Shown here one piece after another: positions 16,296 through 25,509 of a stretch of DNA of 44,005 nucleotides. The notes under the pieces are model-generated. The model had not been told where the DNA came from. It did not search any database and was given only the letters and a program-made list of their open reading frames with translations. Origin of the DNA: Thermoleophilia bacterium (GTDB lineage Bacteria; Actinomycetota; Thermoleophilia; Miltoncostaeales; Miltoncostaeaceae); NCBI GenBank assembly GCA_017882585.1, contig JADGPF010000085.1, positions 1 to 44,005 on the forward strand. Reading direction: 5' to 3'. Positions within the stretch are counted from its first letter, which is position 1. The number at the start of each line of letters is the position of its first letter. The position numbers and the translations under genes were made by a program.

Positions 16296-16302
16296 AGGGA
16301 TC
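16284..16302. promoter_or_regulatory. Palindromic operator candidate over the fab -10 box
   Basis: GATCCCTA-GAT-TAGGGATC is a perfect inverted repeat with 8-bp arms and a 3-bp centre, covering the -10 hexamer. A dimeric repressor bound here would block RNA polymerase. Fatty-acid regulators such as FapR, FabT and FasR bind palindromes at fab promoters in other bacteria, but this sequence is not one I recognise as their site, so the regulator is unknown. Confidence 0.6.
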
Positions 16303-16351
16303 GCCATTTGCGGGCTTATGCAGAGCGCGGGCGCGAACAGTGGGAGCCGGT

Positions 16352-17329
16352 GTGGTACCAACGAGTTCGTCGAGCGGCAAGATCGCGCTGATGTTTCCGG
16401 GCCAGGGCTCGCAGCAGGTCGGCATGGGCGCGGGTCTGCACCGCGAATACGCCATCGCGCGCGCGACCTTCGAGGAAGCCAACGATGTCCTCGGTTACGA
16501 CATGGCGCGACTGTGCTTTGAGGGTCCCCACGAGCAACTGATGCGCACCGACTTTTGCCAGCCGGCGGTACTGACGACCTCGGTGGCGGCGTGGCGCGTC
16601 GCGCAGGAACACGGCCTGGAGGCCGACCTGGCAATGGGGCACTCGCTCGGCGAGTACGCCGCCCTCGTCGCGTCCGAGACCATCGGGTTCGAGGCGGCAT
16701 TGCGCCTAGTGGTCGAACGTGGCCTCGCGACGGAAGAAGTCGCGTCACGCGTACCGGGCCAGATGGCGGCCGTCCTCGGTGCCACCGATGAAGAGGCCGA
16801 AGCACTGTGCCGCGAGGCCGGCGATGTCTGGCCGGCCAACTACAACTGCCCGGGGCAGATCGTCGCATCGGGCGGGCGGCGCGGGATCGACCGCCTCGTC
16901 GAGATCGCCCGAGCACGCGGGTTCAAGACCCGCGTGCTGGACATTGAGGGCGCCTTCCACTCCTCGGTGATGCTGCCCGCCGCCGACCGGCTACGCGAGG
17001 CCCTCGCCGGCGTGCGGTTCTCGACGCCGTCGATGCCGTTCCTTTCGGCGACCACGACGGTGATCGAGGCCAAGGCCGAGCGCGTGCGCGGCCTGCTCGC
17101 ACAGCAGCTAACGGCACCCGTCAAGTTCACCCAGTCGGTGCGCACCGCGATGGACCTCGGTGTGGATCAGTTCGTCGAGTGCGGCCCACGCCGCGTACTC
17201 GTCGGCCTGGTGCGCCGCATCCGCACCGACGTCGCGGTGCTGCACGTCGGCTCTCCCGACGACCTGCCCGCAATCGTTGCACTTGCCCAAGCGCGTGCTG
17301 ATGCCCGTCGCCTTGGTGACCGGCGCTAG
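16352..17329 (+). CDS. fabD: Malonyl-CoA:ACP transacylase
   Basis: FabD loads malonate from CoA onto acyl carrier protein for fatty-acid elongation. IALMFPGQGSQQVGMG is the N-terminal signature, the active-site Ser is in GHSLGEYAAL, and the catalytic His is in GAFHSSVM. GQIVASGG and FVECGPRRVLVGL are typical. The track start is GTG 16340, but GTG 16352 follows the Shine-Dalgarno GGGAG at good spacing and gives 325 residues, so I prefer it. It is the first gene of the fab operon and overlaps fabG by 29 bp. Confidence 0.94.
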   Translation: MVPTSSSSGKIALMFPGQGSQQVGMGAGLHREYAIARATFEEANDVLGYDMARLCFEGPHEQLMRTDFCQPAVLTTSVAAWRVAQEHGLEADLAMGHSLGEYAALVASETIGFEAALRLVVERGLATEEVASRVPGQMAAVLGATDEEAEALCREAGDVWPANYNCPGQIVASGGRRGIDRLVEIARARGFKTRVLDIEGAFHSSVMLPAADRLREALAGVRFSTPSMPFLSATTTVIEAKAERVRGLLAQQLTAPVKFTQSVRTAMDLGVDQFVECGPRRVLVGLVRRIRTDVAVLHVGSPDDLPAIVALAQARADARRLGDRR

Positions 17330-18032
17330 CCGGGGGATCGGCGCCGCCTGCGCACAGCGGCTTGCGGCAGATGGATGGGACGTCGGACTGACCTACGCGC
17401 ATGATCGCATCGCCTGCGAGGCGACCGCCGAGGCCGTCCGCCGTACTGGGCGTCGGGCCGTCACCCTCCGGGTCGAGGCGCGCGAGCCGGCGTCAATCGA
17501 GGCGGCCGTGGCGGAGATCGAACGTGGACTCGGTCCGCTGACGGCCGTCGTGGTCAACGCCGGCACGACCCGGGACGGGTTGGCGGTGCGGATGAGCGCC
17601 GACGACTGGCGTGAGCCCATCGAGGTCAACCTCGAGGGGACCGCAAGCGCCATCCGCGCGTCGGCCGCGCGGATGTTGCCCCGCCGTGAGGGCAGCATCG
17701 TCGCGGTGACATCGGTCGTCGGTGAACACGGCAACGCCGGTCAGGCCAACTATGCGGCCTCCAAAGCGGGCATCATGGGAATGGTGCGGACACTTGCCAA
17801 GGAATTCGGGCCGGACGGCGTCCGGATCAATGCCGTCGCGCCGGGATTCATCAGGACCCGGCTGACCGACGCGCTCCCCGAGGAGCAGGTCGACGCCCTG
17901 CGCGGCCGGACCGCGCTCGGGCGCCTCGGCGAGCCCGAGGACATCGCCGGTCCCGTCGCATTCCTGGTCTCGCCCGCCGCGGGCTTTCTCACCGGAGCGC
18001 TGGTCAGTGTGGACGGCGGCCTGTCTCTGTGA
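17301..18032 (+). CDS. fabG: 3-oxoacyl-ACP reductase
   Basis: FabG is an NADPH-dependent short-chain dehydrogenase reducing 3-ketoacyl-ACP. The cofactor loop is TGASRGIGAA, NAG is in VVVNAGTTRDGL, and the Ser-Tyr-Lys triad is in VTSVVGEHGNAGQANYAASKAG. APGFIRTRLTDALPE and the C-terminal FLTGALVSVDGG are characteristic. ATG 17301 matches the family start (MPVALVTGASRG) and gives 243 residues. The track ORF start at 17160 is inside fabD. The stop overlaps the GTG of fabF1. Context with fabD and two condensing enzymes makes FabG far more likely than a generic SDR. Confidence 0.93.
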   Translation: MPVALVTGASRGIGAACAQRLAADGWDVGLTYAHDRIACEATAEAVRRTGRRAVTLRVEAREPASIEAAVAEIERGLGPLTAVVVNAGTTRDGLAVRMSADDWREPIEVNLEGTASAIRASAARMLPRREGSIVAVTSVVGEHGNAGQANYAASKAGIMGMVRTLAKEFGPDGVRINAVAPGFIRTRLTDALPEEQVDALRGRTALGRLGEPEDIAGPVAFLVSPAAGFLTGALVSVDGGLSL

Positions 18033-19285
18033 GCCCACGCGAACTGCGAGAGCGGGTCGTCGTGACGGGGATCGGGCTCGTGTCCCCTCTGGGGATCGGT
18101 CGCACCGAGACGTGGACGGCCGCGCTCGCGGGTCGCTCGGGTGCCGGACCCATTACGCACTTCGATGCGTCGGATCACGGCGCCCAGATCGCCTTCGAGG
18201 TCAAGGGCTTTGACCCACTGACGTACATAGATCGGCGCGCCGCACGACGCATGGACCGGTCCTCGCACCTCGCCGTGGCCGCTGCCGCACTCGCGATCGA
18301 CGACGCCGGCCTGGAGATTCCCGCCGACGCGGAGCGCTATGGCGCGGTGATCTCGACCGGCAACGGTGGCAACGCGACCTACGAAGACGCCCACCGCACC
18401 CTGCTCGAGCGCGGCCCGGACCGGATCTCACCGGTCGCGCTGCCGATGATCATCTGCAATATGGCCGCCGGTCACGTATCGATCACCTACGGCCTGCAGG
18501 GGCCGCTGGCCTGCATCCTGACCGCCTGCGCGAGCAGCCTGCACGCGCTGGGTGAGGCCGCCGACATCATTCGCCGCGGCGCGGCCGACGTCATGCTCGC
18601 CGGCGGCTCCGAGGCCGCCGTGACCCCGTACGCGATGGCCGCACTCGATGCGTCACGGGCGATGTCACGCCGCAACGACGACCCCGCCGGCGCCAGCCGG
18701 CCGTTCGACGCGCAGCGTGACGGGTTCGTGCTCGGAGAAGCCGGTGCAGTCCTGGTGCTCGAGCGCATGGACCTCGCCCGCGATCGCGGGGCCACGATCG
18801 TCGCCGAGCTTGCGGGCTACGGCGCGACCTCCGACGCGTACCACATCACCGAGCCCCAGCCCGCAGGCACAGAACAGGCGCAGGCAATTCTTCGCGCATT
18901 GGCCTCCGGAGATATCGATCCGACTTCGGTCGACCACGTCAACGCCCACGCGACCTCAACCGTCGCCGGGGACGCTTCGGAGGTCCGGGGCATCATCACG
19001 GCACTCGGGGCCGCCCACGCCGAGCGCATCGCCGTGAGCGCGACCAAATCCATGCACGGCCACTGCCTCGGCGCCACCGGGGCGCTCGAGGCGGCGCTTG
19101 CCGCGCTGGCCGTCGCGGATCAGACCGTTCCTCCGACGATCAACTTGGCCAACCTGGATCCGGCCTGCGAGGGCGTTGACCACGTGCGCACGGCCCGCGA
19201 GCAGGCGATCCGCACGGCGCTTTGCTCGGGGTTCGGCTTCGGTGGACATAACGCCGTGTTGGCCTTCACGGCGGTGGATGCATGA
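18029..19285 (+). CDS. fabF: 3-oxoacyl-ACP synthase II, first copy
   Basis: This KAS II enzyme condenses malonyl-ACP with acyl-ACP. The nucleophile is Cys167 in ILTACASS, and the two catalytic histidines are in VNAHATST and KSMHGHCLGATGA. The C-terminal GFGFGGHN keeps the gating Phe of the FabF loop. Its length is 418 residues, as usual. GTG 18029 overlaps the fabG stop (GTGA), and the TGA overlaps the second copy (ATGA). It is closer to canonical FabF than the following paralogue, so it is the likelier main elongation enzyme. Confidence 0.92.
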   Translation: MSPRELRERVVVTGIGLVSPLGIGRTETWTAALAGRSGAGPITHFDASDHGAQIAFEVKGFDPLTYIDRRAARRMDRSSHLAVAAAALAIDDAGLEIPADAERYGAVISTGNGGNATYEDAHRTLLERGPDRISPVALPMIICNMAAGHVSITYGLQGPLACILTACASSLHALGEAADIIRRGAADVMLAGGSEAAVTPYAMAALDASRAMSRRNDDPAGASRPFDAQRDGFVLGEAGAVLVLERMDLARDRGATIVAELAGYGATSDAYHITEPQPAGTEQAQAILRALASGDIDPTSVDHVNAHATSTVAGDASEVRGIITALGAAHAERIAVSATKSMHGHCLGATGALEAALAALAVADQTVPPTINLANLDPACEGVDHVRTAREQAIRTALCSGFGFGGHNAVLAFTAVDA

Positions 19286-20532
19286 GGCGGCGGCGCGTGG
19301 TGATGACGGGCATCGGCCTCATCTGCGCGCTCGGGGTCGGACGCGAGGACGTGTGGCGCAACGCCCTCGCCGGCACTCCCGGGGCTGCGCCGATCAGCGG
19401 TATCGAGATCGGGGACGCCCCGGTGCGCATGGCATGCCAGGCACGGGATTTCGTCGTCGAGGATTTTGTCGAGCGCCGGCTCGCCCGCCGCGCCGATCGG
19501 GTCAGCCACTTCGCCCTCGCCGCCGCCCAGCTCGCGCTCGCCGACGCCCACCTGCGCGTGTCGGACGACGGCCGCGAGATCGGGTGCATCCTCGGAACCG
19601 GGACCGGTGGCAATCAGGTTCGCGACGACAACCACCAGACGATGCTCGAACGTGGCGTCGACCGGATCTCGCCGTTCGCGATTCCGTACAGCATGTGCAA
19701 CCACCCGCCCGCGGAGGTCGCGATGCAACTCGGACTGCGCGGGCCGACGATGGCGATACTGACCGCCTGTGCCGCCGGCACCGACGCGATCGGGACGTCG
19801 ACCGCGGTGATCCGGCGCGGCGACGCGGAGGTGATGCTCGCCGGCGGAACCGAGGCGATGATCACCCCGCTGTGGCTCGCCGGCTTCGACGCGATGCGGG
19901 TGCTGTCCCATCACCGGGATGACCCCGCGTCGGCCGTGCGTCCGTTTGATGTCTCGCGCGACGGCTTCCTGATCGGGGAGGGCGCATCCATCATGATCCT
20001 CGAGGAGCTCGAGCACGCGACGACCCGCGGCGCGCGGATCATCTGCGAGATCGCCGGATACGGTGCGAGTGCGGACGCACATCACATCACCGACCCCGAC
20101 CCGACCGGCCAGAGCCAGGCCCGGGCGATGCGCGCGGCCATCGCCGACGCCGGCATCGCGCCGTCGGCGATCGGCTACGTGAATGCCCACGGCGGGGCGA
20201 GCCGACCCGGCGACCCGTCGGAGATCGCCGCGGTGCGCCGGGCACTCGGTGACGACCACGCGGCCCGCACGGCCGTGTCGGCGACCAAATCGATGCACGG
20301 CCACTGCATGGGCGCGACGGGCGCCGTCGAAGGCGCGCTGACCGCGCTTGCGGTCGCCGACGGCCGCGTCCCGCCGACGATCAATCTCACGGACCTCGAC
20401 CCGGAGTGCGCAGGGGTCGACCACGTCGTTGGTACGGCGCGCGAGGTGCGTCTCGAAGCCGCACTGTCGACCAATAACGGGCTGGGCGGCCACAACGCCG
20501 CGATCGTGCTCGTGCCATGGAAGGAACAATGA
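19282..20532 (+). CDS. 3-oxoacyl-ACP synthase II, second diverged copy
   Basis: This is a second complete KAS, 416 residues, directly after fabF1 with an ATGA overlap. The Cys-His-His set is intact: Cys163 in ILTACAAG, and His in VNAHGGAS and KSMHGHCMGATGA. It is therefore catalytic and not a chain-length-factor-like KAS-beta, which lacks the Cys. Differences from fabF1 include NAHGGAS instead of NAHATST, and a C-terminal NNGLGGHN where the FabF gate Phe appears as Leu. Such changes suggest altered chain-length or substrate preference, which is an inference. It may have arisen by tandem duplication within the operon. Confidence 0.88.
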   Translation: MRRRRVVMTGIGLICALGVGREDVWRNALAGTPGAAPISGIEIGDAPVRMACQARDFVVEDFVERRLARRADRVSHFALAAAQLALADAHLRVSDDGREIGCILGTGTGGNQVRDDNHQTMLERGVDRISPFAIPYSMCNHPPAEVAMQLGLRGPTMAILTACAAGTDAIGTSTAVIRRGDAEVMLAGGTEAMITPLWLAGFDAMRVLSHHRDDPASAVRPFDVSRDGFLIGEGASIMILEELEHATTRGARIICEIAGYGASADAHHITDPDPTGQSQARAMRAAIADAGIAPSAIGYVNAHGGASRPGDPSEIAAVRRALGDDHAARTAVSATKSMHGHCMGATGAVEGALTALAVADGRVPPTINLTDLDPECAGVDHVVGTAREVRLEAALSTNNGLGGHNAAIVLVPWKEQ

Positions 20533-20726
20533 GTCCCCCGGCCGGACGCAAGCTCACCCCGCGCACCGAGAAGTCGATCCGGCTGTCGGTCGCCGGTGCA
20601 CTCGCCGCCATCCCCGGCCTGTGGGGGGTCGCCACCGGCACCGTCTGGCTCGGCTACCTCGCGGCCGGCATCGTCGTCGCGGCGATCCTGGTCGGTCCCG
20701 TCTCCGAGCGCCACTTCACCCGTTAG
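20529..20726 (+). CDS. Small two-helix membrane protein in the fab operon
   Basis: The 65-residue product has a basic N terminus (RKLTPRTEK) followed by two hydrophobic helices (SVAGALAAIPGLWGVATG and VWLGYLAAGIVVAAILVG), so it should be a small integral membrane protein. ATG 20529 overlaps the fabF2 stop as ATGA and has GGAAGGA just upstream, which is why I prefer it to the track start at 20517. I do not recognise a family. Its place at the end of the fab operon suggests a role in lipid or membrane biology, but that is only guilt by association. Its TAG overlaps the TAA of the convergent thioesterase. Confidence 0.72.
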   Translation: MSPPAGRKLTPRTEKSIRLSVAGALAAIPGLWGVATGTVWLGYLAAGIVVAAILVGPVSERHFTR

Positions 20727-21148
20727 GCCTGCGGCGGGCTCACCTGTGGGACGGGCACCGGGCGATCATCCTCGCCGATCGCCACGAACACGAAGCGGCC
20801 CGTCCCACACAGGCGCCGCTCACCGGTCAGCAAGACCTCGGCGACCATGGTGACGTCAATCGTCATCGACGTGCGCCCCGTCGCGGTGATGACGCCCTGC
20901 ACCTCGACGATCTCGCCGATGTGGACGGGCGCGACATAGTCGACCTGTTCGACGCCAACGGTCACAACCGTTTGGCGGGAATGCCGCGTTGCGGCAACGA
21001 ACGCCGCCCGGTCCATCATGCTCAGGGCGACGCCGCCGAACAGCGTGCCGCGATGGTTGAGTTGCTCGGGCATGACGATGTCGGTCATACGGGTGACCGC
21101 GGGCGCGGCGAGCGCGGCACTGTACTGGGCGCCGGTGGCGGCGGTCAT
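20723..21148 (-). CDS. Acyl-CoA thioesterase, hotdog fold (YciA/BACH-like)
   Basis: The pattern MPEQLNHRGTLFGGVALSMMD, followed by the strands VTVGVEQVDYVAPVHIGEIVEV and TSMTIDVTMVAE and by CGTGRFVFVAI, matches 4HBT acyl-CoA thioesterases that hydrolyse acyl-CoA to free fatty acid and CoA in the cytosol. The start is ATG 21148, which has AAGGA upstream and overlaps the tag stop (ATGA). It gives 141 residues; the track start at 21232 lies within tag. It is co-transcribed with tag and convergent with the fab operon, so it sits next to lipid genes without sharing their transcript. Confidence 0.88.
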   Translation of the reverse strand: MTAATGAQYSAALAAPAVTRMTDIVMPEQLNHRGTLFGGVALSMMDRAAFVAATRHSRQTVVTVGVEQVDYVAPVHIGEIVEVQGVITATGRTSMTIDVTMVAEVLLTGERRLCGTGRFVFVAIGEDDRPVPVPQVSPPQA

Positions 21149-21714
21149 ACGGGATCCTTGTCGGTGGGGATGCGCGGCCCGATGCCGCGCCACGGTGGCC
21201 CCAGCGCCGCGATGCGCGCGTACGCCGGGCACTCGGGGGCGTGGGCGCCCGGCATGTAGCCGAGCGACATCAGGAACTCGTTGGTGATCTCAGGGCCGGT
21301 AAACCGGAACGTGCGGCGAAACAGGCGCACCCACTCGTCCTTGGGTAGCGGGTGTTGGGCGTCGAGCCATCCCGCGACGCTGCCATTGGTCGCGATCATG
21401 TCGCACATGGAGCCCGCGTTGGCGATGATGGCATCGACCTTGCGGCGATTGCGGATGATTCGGGCGTCGGTCAGCAGCCGGTCGCGCGCGGGCGCATCGA
21501 GCCGGGCGACGTGGTCGGGCGCAAAGCCGCCGAACGCGGCACGGATGCCCTCGCGCCGGCGCAGCACGATCTCCCACGACAGGCCCGCCTGAAAGATCTC
21601 GAGGGCCAGTCGCTCGCAGATCACCTCGTCGTCACGACAGGGGACACCGTACTCGAGATCGTGGTAGGCGCGGTGCACCGGATGCCCGGGCGCGATCATG
21701 CAGTACGCGCTCAT
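21145..21714 (-). CDS. tag: DNA-3-methyladenine glycosylase I
   Basis: Tag excises 3-methyladenine from alkylated DNA to start base excision repair. HRAYHDLEYGVPCRDDEVICERLALEIFQAGLSW corresponds closely to the E. coli Tag N-terminal half (YHDNEWGVP, QQAGLSW). Candidate zinc ligands are Cys5 and the His of AYHD at the N terminus, and HAPEC, an HxxxC equivalent to the E. coli His175/Cys179 pair. The track shows this as the tail of a 1196-residue ORF antisense to metH. ATG 21714 gives a normal 189 residues. It is divergent from metH with a 72-bp gap. Confidence 0.92.
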   Translation of the reverse strand: MSAYCMIAPGHPVHRAYHDLEYGVPCRDDEVICERLALEIFQAGLSWEIVLRRREGIRAAFGGFAPDHVARLDAPARDRLLTDARIIRNRRKVDAIIANAGSMCDMIATNGSVAGWLDAQHPLPKDEWVRLFRRTFRFTGPEITNEFLMSLGYMPGAHAPECPAYARIAALGPPWRGIGPRIPTDKDPV

Positions 21715-21772
21715 CGATGCACGCCATCGCGGCTTATCGTCACCGGTCGGCCCTCCGAAAGGTCCCGCAGGA

Positions 21773-21778
21773 TACGCT
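21773..21778 (+). promoter_or_regulatory. Possible -10 element for metH, near-leaderless
   Basis: TACGCT in GGATACGCTAGGA ends 8 bp before ATG 21787, so the transcript would start at or close to the ATG. AGGA at 21779-21782 could instead act as a tight Shine-Dalgarno if transcription starts further upstream. The 72-bp gap to tag leaves no room for a cobalamin or SAM riboswitch. Confidence 0.4.
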
Positions 21779-21786
21779 AGGACACT

Positions 21787-24700
21787 ATGGCGCACCGTCC
21801 TGATGCCCGCGCCGTCCTCGATCGCGTGCTCGCCGAGCGCGTGGTTCTCCTCGACGGCGCGATGGGCACAATGATCCAGCGGCACTCGCTCGAGGAAGCC
21901 GACTTCCGGGGCACCCGGTTCGATGGCCACACGACCCTGCTCAAAGGCAACAACGATCTGCTGGCGTTGACGCGACCGGACGTGATCGCGGAGATCCACG
22001 ATCAGTTCCTTGACGCCGGCGCGGACATCATCGAGACCAACACGTTCAGTTCGACCGCCGTCGCGCAGGCCGACTACGGGCTGGAAGCGGCAGTCGGCGA
22101 CCTCAACCGCGCCGCCGCGAGGCTGGCGCGCAGCGCGGCCGAGGCCTGGACCCAGCGCACACCGGAGCGTCCGCGGTTCGTCGCCGGCGCCATCGGGCCG
22201 ACCAACCGCACGTTGTCGATGTCCCCGGATGTCAATGACCCGGGCTTTCGGGCGGTCAACTTCGACCAGGTACGCGACGCCTACGTCGAGCAGGTCCGGG
22301 GGCTCATCGACGGCGGCGTCGACCTGCTGCTGGTCGAGACGATCTTCGACACGTTGAACGCCAAGGCCGCCCTCGCCGCGATCGCCGACGTCGCCGAGGA
22401 GCGGGGCACCGAGCTGCCGGTGATGATCTCGGTGACGATCACCGACGCCTCGGGTCGTACGCTCTCCGGTCAGACCGTCGAGGCATTCTGGATCAGCATC
22501 GCCCACGCGCGGCCGTGGTCGGTCGGGGTCAACTGCGCGCTCGGGGCCGCGGCGATGCGTCCGCACGTCGAGGGACTGGCGCGGATCAGCGACTGCTGGA
22601 TCAGTTGCTACCCCAACGCCGGGCTCCCGAACCCGTTCGGGGAGTACGACGAGCTGCCCGAGGACACCGCGCGGGTGCTGCGGGAGATGGTCGGCGCCGG
22701 GCTGGTGAACATCGTCGGCGGGTGCTGCGGCACGACCCCCGCCCACATCGCCGCGATCGGACGCGCAGTCGCCGGCAGCGCGCCGCGGCGGCGTCCGGCT
22801 GCCGGCCGGACCGCGATGACCCACCTCGCCGGGCTCGAGCCGTTCTCCTTCGGACCCGGCAGCACGTTCACGATGGTCGGCGAGCGCACGAACGTGTCCG
22901 GTTCGCGGCGCTTTGCCACGCTGATCACCAGCGGCGACTTCACCGACGCCCTCGATGTCGCGGTCGATCAGGTGCGCAACGGCGCAAACGTGATCGACAT
23001 CAACATGGACGAAGGCATGCTGGACTCGCCGGCGGCAATGACCACGTTCCTCAACCTGATCGCCTGTGAACCAGAGATCGCCCGCGTGCCGATCATGATC
23101 GACTCGTCCCGCTGGGACGTCATCGAGGCCGGCCTGAAGTGCTGCCAGGGCAAGTGCGTCGTGAACTCGATCAGCATGAAGGAGGGCGAGGCCGAGTTCT
23201 TGCGGCTGGCGCGGCGCGCGCGGCGCTACGGCGCGGCGCTGGTCGTGATGGCCTTCGACGAGAACGGACAGGCCGAAACGCTCGAGCAGCGGGTGGCGAT
23301 CTGCGCGCGTGCCTACGCGCTGCTTACCACCGAGGCGGACGTGCCGCCCGAGGACATCATCTTCGATCCCAACATCTTCGCCATCGGTACGGGGATCGAG
23401 GAGCACGCCCGCTACGCGATCGACTACATCGAGGCGATCCGGCGGATCAAGGCTGCGTGCCCGGGCGTCAAGATCTCCGGTGGGGTGTCGAACCTGAGCT
23501 TCAGCTTCCGCGGCAACGACGTCGTGCGCGAAGCGATGCACACCGCATTTCTGTATCACGCTATCGCCGCGGGCATGGACATGGGCATCGTCAATGCCGG
23601 CCAGCTCGGGGTCTACGAGCAGCTCAATCCCGCGCTGCGCGACCTCGCCGAAGACGTAATCTTCGATCGCCGCCCCGACGCGACCGAGCGCCTCCTCCTG
23701 TTTGCCGAGGGCGTCAGCGGTGAGACCGCCCAGCGCGGCCCGGACCTCGCCTGGCGAGAACAGCCCGTCGAGGGCCGGCTCGAACACGCGCTGGTCAACG
23801 GCATCGTCGACTTCATCGACGACGACACCGAGGAAGCGCGCATCGCCTACGGTCGCCCCATCAGTGTCATCGAGGGGCCGCTGATGGCGGGCATGAGCAC
23901 CGTCGGTGACCTGTTCGGCGCCGGCAAGATGTTCCTGCCCCAAGTCGTCAAGAGTGCGCGCGTGATGAAACGCGCGGTCGCCCATCTCGAACCGTTCATG
24001 GAGGCCGAGCGCGCCGGCGGCGGTGGCGGCCCGGCCAACAACGGCCGCGTGATCATGGCCACCGTCAAGGGCGACGTCCACGACATTGGCAAGAATATCG
24101 TCGGTGTGGTGCTCGGCTGCAACAACTACGAGGTGATCGATCTCGGGGTGATGGTGCCGGCACAGGCCATCATCGACGCGGCCATCGAGCAGAACGCCGA
24201 CATGATCGGCGTGTCCGGACTGATCACGCCCTCCCTCGAGGAGATGGCCGGAATCGCTGCCGAGCTCGACCGCCGGGGCCTGGAGCTGCCACTGCTGATC
24301 GGCGGGGCCACCACCTCCAAGCAGCACACCGCCGTGAAAATCGCGCCGCGCTACGAGGGACCCGTCGTGCACGTGCTCGACGCGTCGCGCGCGGTCGGCG
24401 TCGTGTCCGCGCTCCTGGACGATGGGGCCCGCGACGGCTACCTCGCCGAGGTGCGTGCCGACCAGCAGCGCCTGCGAGAGGCCCATGCCGCGCGCGGCCA
24501 GCGCACACTCGTGCCGATCGATCGTGCGCGTGCGCGCCGGCCGGTCGTCTCGTGGAGCCCGGCGCCCGCCGAGCCGTCGTTCATCGGCCTGCGCCACGTC
24601 GAGGTCCCGCTCGCGGAATTGGTCCCCTACATCGACTGGACCTTCTTCTTCCACGCCTGGGAACTGCGGGGGCGCTTCCCCGGCATCCTCGACCACCCGG

Positions 24701-25509
24701 AATTCGGCGCGGCCGCCCGGGAGCTGTACGAGCATGCCACCTCGCTCCTCGAGCGACTGATCACCGAGGGCCGGCTACAGGCCCGTGGGGCGTACGGGTT
24801 CTGGCCGGCCGCCGCGCTCGGCGACGACATCGTGCTGTACACCGACCGCGAGCGCACCGCGACGCTGGCCCGCCTGCCGATGTTGCGCCAGCAACGCGAC
24901 TGGGGCGACGACCGACCGATGCACTGCCTGGCGGACTTTGTCGCGCCTGCCGAGGCGGCGATCCCGGATTACATCGGCGCGTTCGCCGTCACGGCGGGCC
25001 TCGGCGCCGACGAGATCGCCAATGAGTTCGCCGCCGCCCAGGACGATTACGCGTCGATCATGGTCAAGGCGATCGCCGATCGTCTGGCCGAGGCGTGCGC
25101 GGAGTTGCTCCACGCTCGGGCGCGGCGGGAATGGGGCTACGAGGCCGAGGGCGAACTGACCAGCGACGACCTCATCGCCGAGCGCTATCGCGGGATCCGG
25201 CCGGCGTTCGGCTACCCAGCGTGCCCGGATCACAGCCCGAAGCGCGAGCTGTTCCAGATCCTCGATGCGGAGGCGATCGGGATGTCGCTGACCGAGTCGC
25301 TGGCGATGCTGCCGGCCGCATCGGTCAGCGGCATCTTCCTGGCCCATCCCGAGGCCCGCTACTTCGCGGTCGGGCCGATCGGGGCCGACCAGGTCGCCGA
25401 CTACGCCGCCCGGCAGGGGCTGGATCTCGCGGAGGCCGAGCGTGCGCTCGCGCCGAACCTGGCCTACGATCCGGCGCGCCCGGCGGCCACCGAACCCGCC
25501 GGCACCTAG
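21787..25509 (+). CDS. metH: Cobalamin-dependent methionine synthase
   Basis: MetH transfers methyl from 5-methyl-THF through cobalamin to homocysteine. All four modules are present in 1240 residues. The homocysteine domain (~1-340) has zinc cysteines in GVNCALGA and [10 protein letters not shown]. The pterin domain (~350-620) begins [16 protein letters not shown]. The B12 cap and Rossmann module (~640-890) has the lower-ligand motif [21 protein letters not shown]. The C-terminal AdoMet reactivation domain has [16 protein letters not shown]. Full length shows a self-reactivating enzyme. The B12-binding [13 protein letters not shown] and [14 protein letters not shown] segments are typical. Its stop shares the CTAG tetramer with the convergent MetE-like gene. 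Confidence 0.97.
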   Translation: MAHRPDARAVLDRVLAERVVLLDGAMGTMIQRHSLEEADFRGTRFDGHTTLLKGNNDLLALTRPDVIAEIHDQFLDAGADIIETNTFSSTAVAQADYGLEAAVGDLNRAAARLARSAAEAWTQRTPERPRFVAGAIGPTNRTLSMSPDVNDPGFRAVNFDQVRDAYVEQVRGLIDGGVDLLLVETIFDTLNAKAALAAIADVAEERGTELPVMISVTITDASGRTLSGQTVEAFWISIAHARPWSVGVNCALGAAAMRPHVEGLARISDCWISCYPNAGLPNPFGEYDELPEDTARVLREMVGAGLVNIVGGCCGTTPAHIAAIGRAVAGSAPRRRPAAGRTAMTHLAGLEPFSFGPGSTFTMVGERTNVSGSRRFATLITSGDFTDALDVAVDQVRNGANVIDINMDEGMLDSPAAMTTFLNLIACEPEIARVPIMIDSSRWDVIEAGLKCCQGKCVVNSISMKEGEAEFLRLARRARRYGAALVVMAFDENGQAETLEQRVAICARAYALLTTEADVPPEDIIFDPNIFAIGTGIEEHARYAIDYIEAIRRIKAACPGVKISGGVSNLSFSFRGNDVVREAMHTAFLYHAIAAGMDMGIVNAGQLGVYEQLNPALRDLAEDVIFDRRPDATERLLLFAEGVSGETAQRGPDLAWREQPVEGRLEHALVNGIVDFIDDDTEEARIAYGRPISVIEGPLMAGMSTVGDLFGAGKMFLPQVVKSARVMKRAVAHLEPFMEAERAGGGGGPANNGRVIMATVKGDVHDIGKNIVGVVLGCNNYEVIDLGVMVPAQAIIDAAIEQNADMIGVSGLITPSLEEMAGIAAELDRRGLELPLLIGGATTSKQHTAVKIAPRYEGPVVHVLDASRAVGVVSALLDDGARDGYLAEVRADQQRLREAHAARGQRTLVPIDRARARRPVVSWSPAPAEPSFIGLRHVEVPLAELVPYIDWTFFFHAWELRGRFPGILDHPEFGAAARELYEHATSLLERLITEGRLQARGAYGFWPAAALGDDIVLYTDRERTATLARLPMLRQQRDWGDDRPMHCLADFVAPAEAAIPDYIGAFAVTAGLGADEIANEFAAAQDDYASIMVKAIADRLAEACAELLHARARREWGYEAEGELTSDDLIAERYRGIRPAFGYPACPDHSPKRELFQILDAEAIGMSLTESLAMLPAASVSGIFLAHPEARYFAVGPIGADQVADYAARQGLDLAEAERALAPNLAYDPARPAATEPAGT

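Noticed and set aside
19282-20532. KAS-beta/chain-length-factor reading of the second FabF
   Set aside because: The nucleophilic Cys163 and both catalytic His residues are intact, so it is not an inactive partner subunit.
21715-21786. Cobalamin or SAM riboswitch ahead of metH
   Set aside because: The gap to tag is only 72 bp with no B12-box-like or SAM aptamer features, and a -10-like element lies next to the ATG.
21715-24735. 1196-residue minus-strand ORF antisense to metH
   Set aside because: Only its last ~189 codons (tag) show family motifs. The rest is the complement of metH, with His/Asp/Arg/Gly-rich composition typical of antisense frames in GC-rich DNA.
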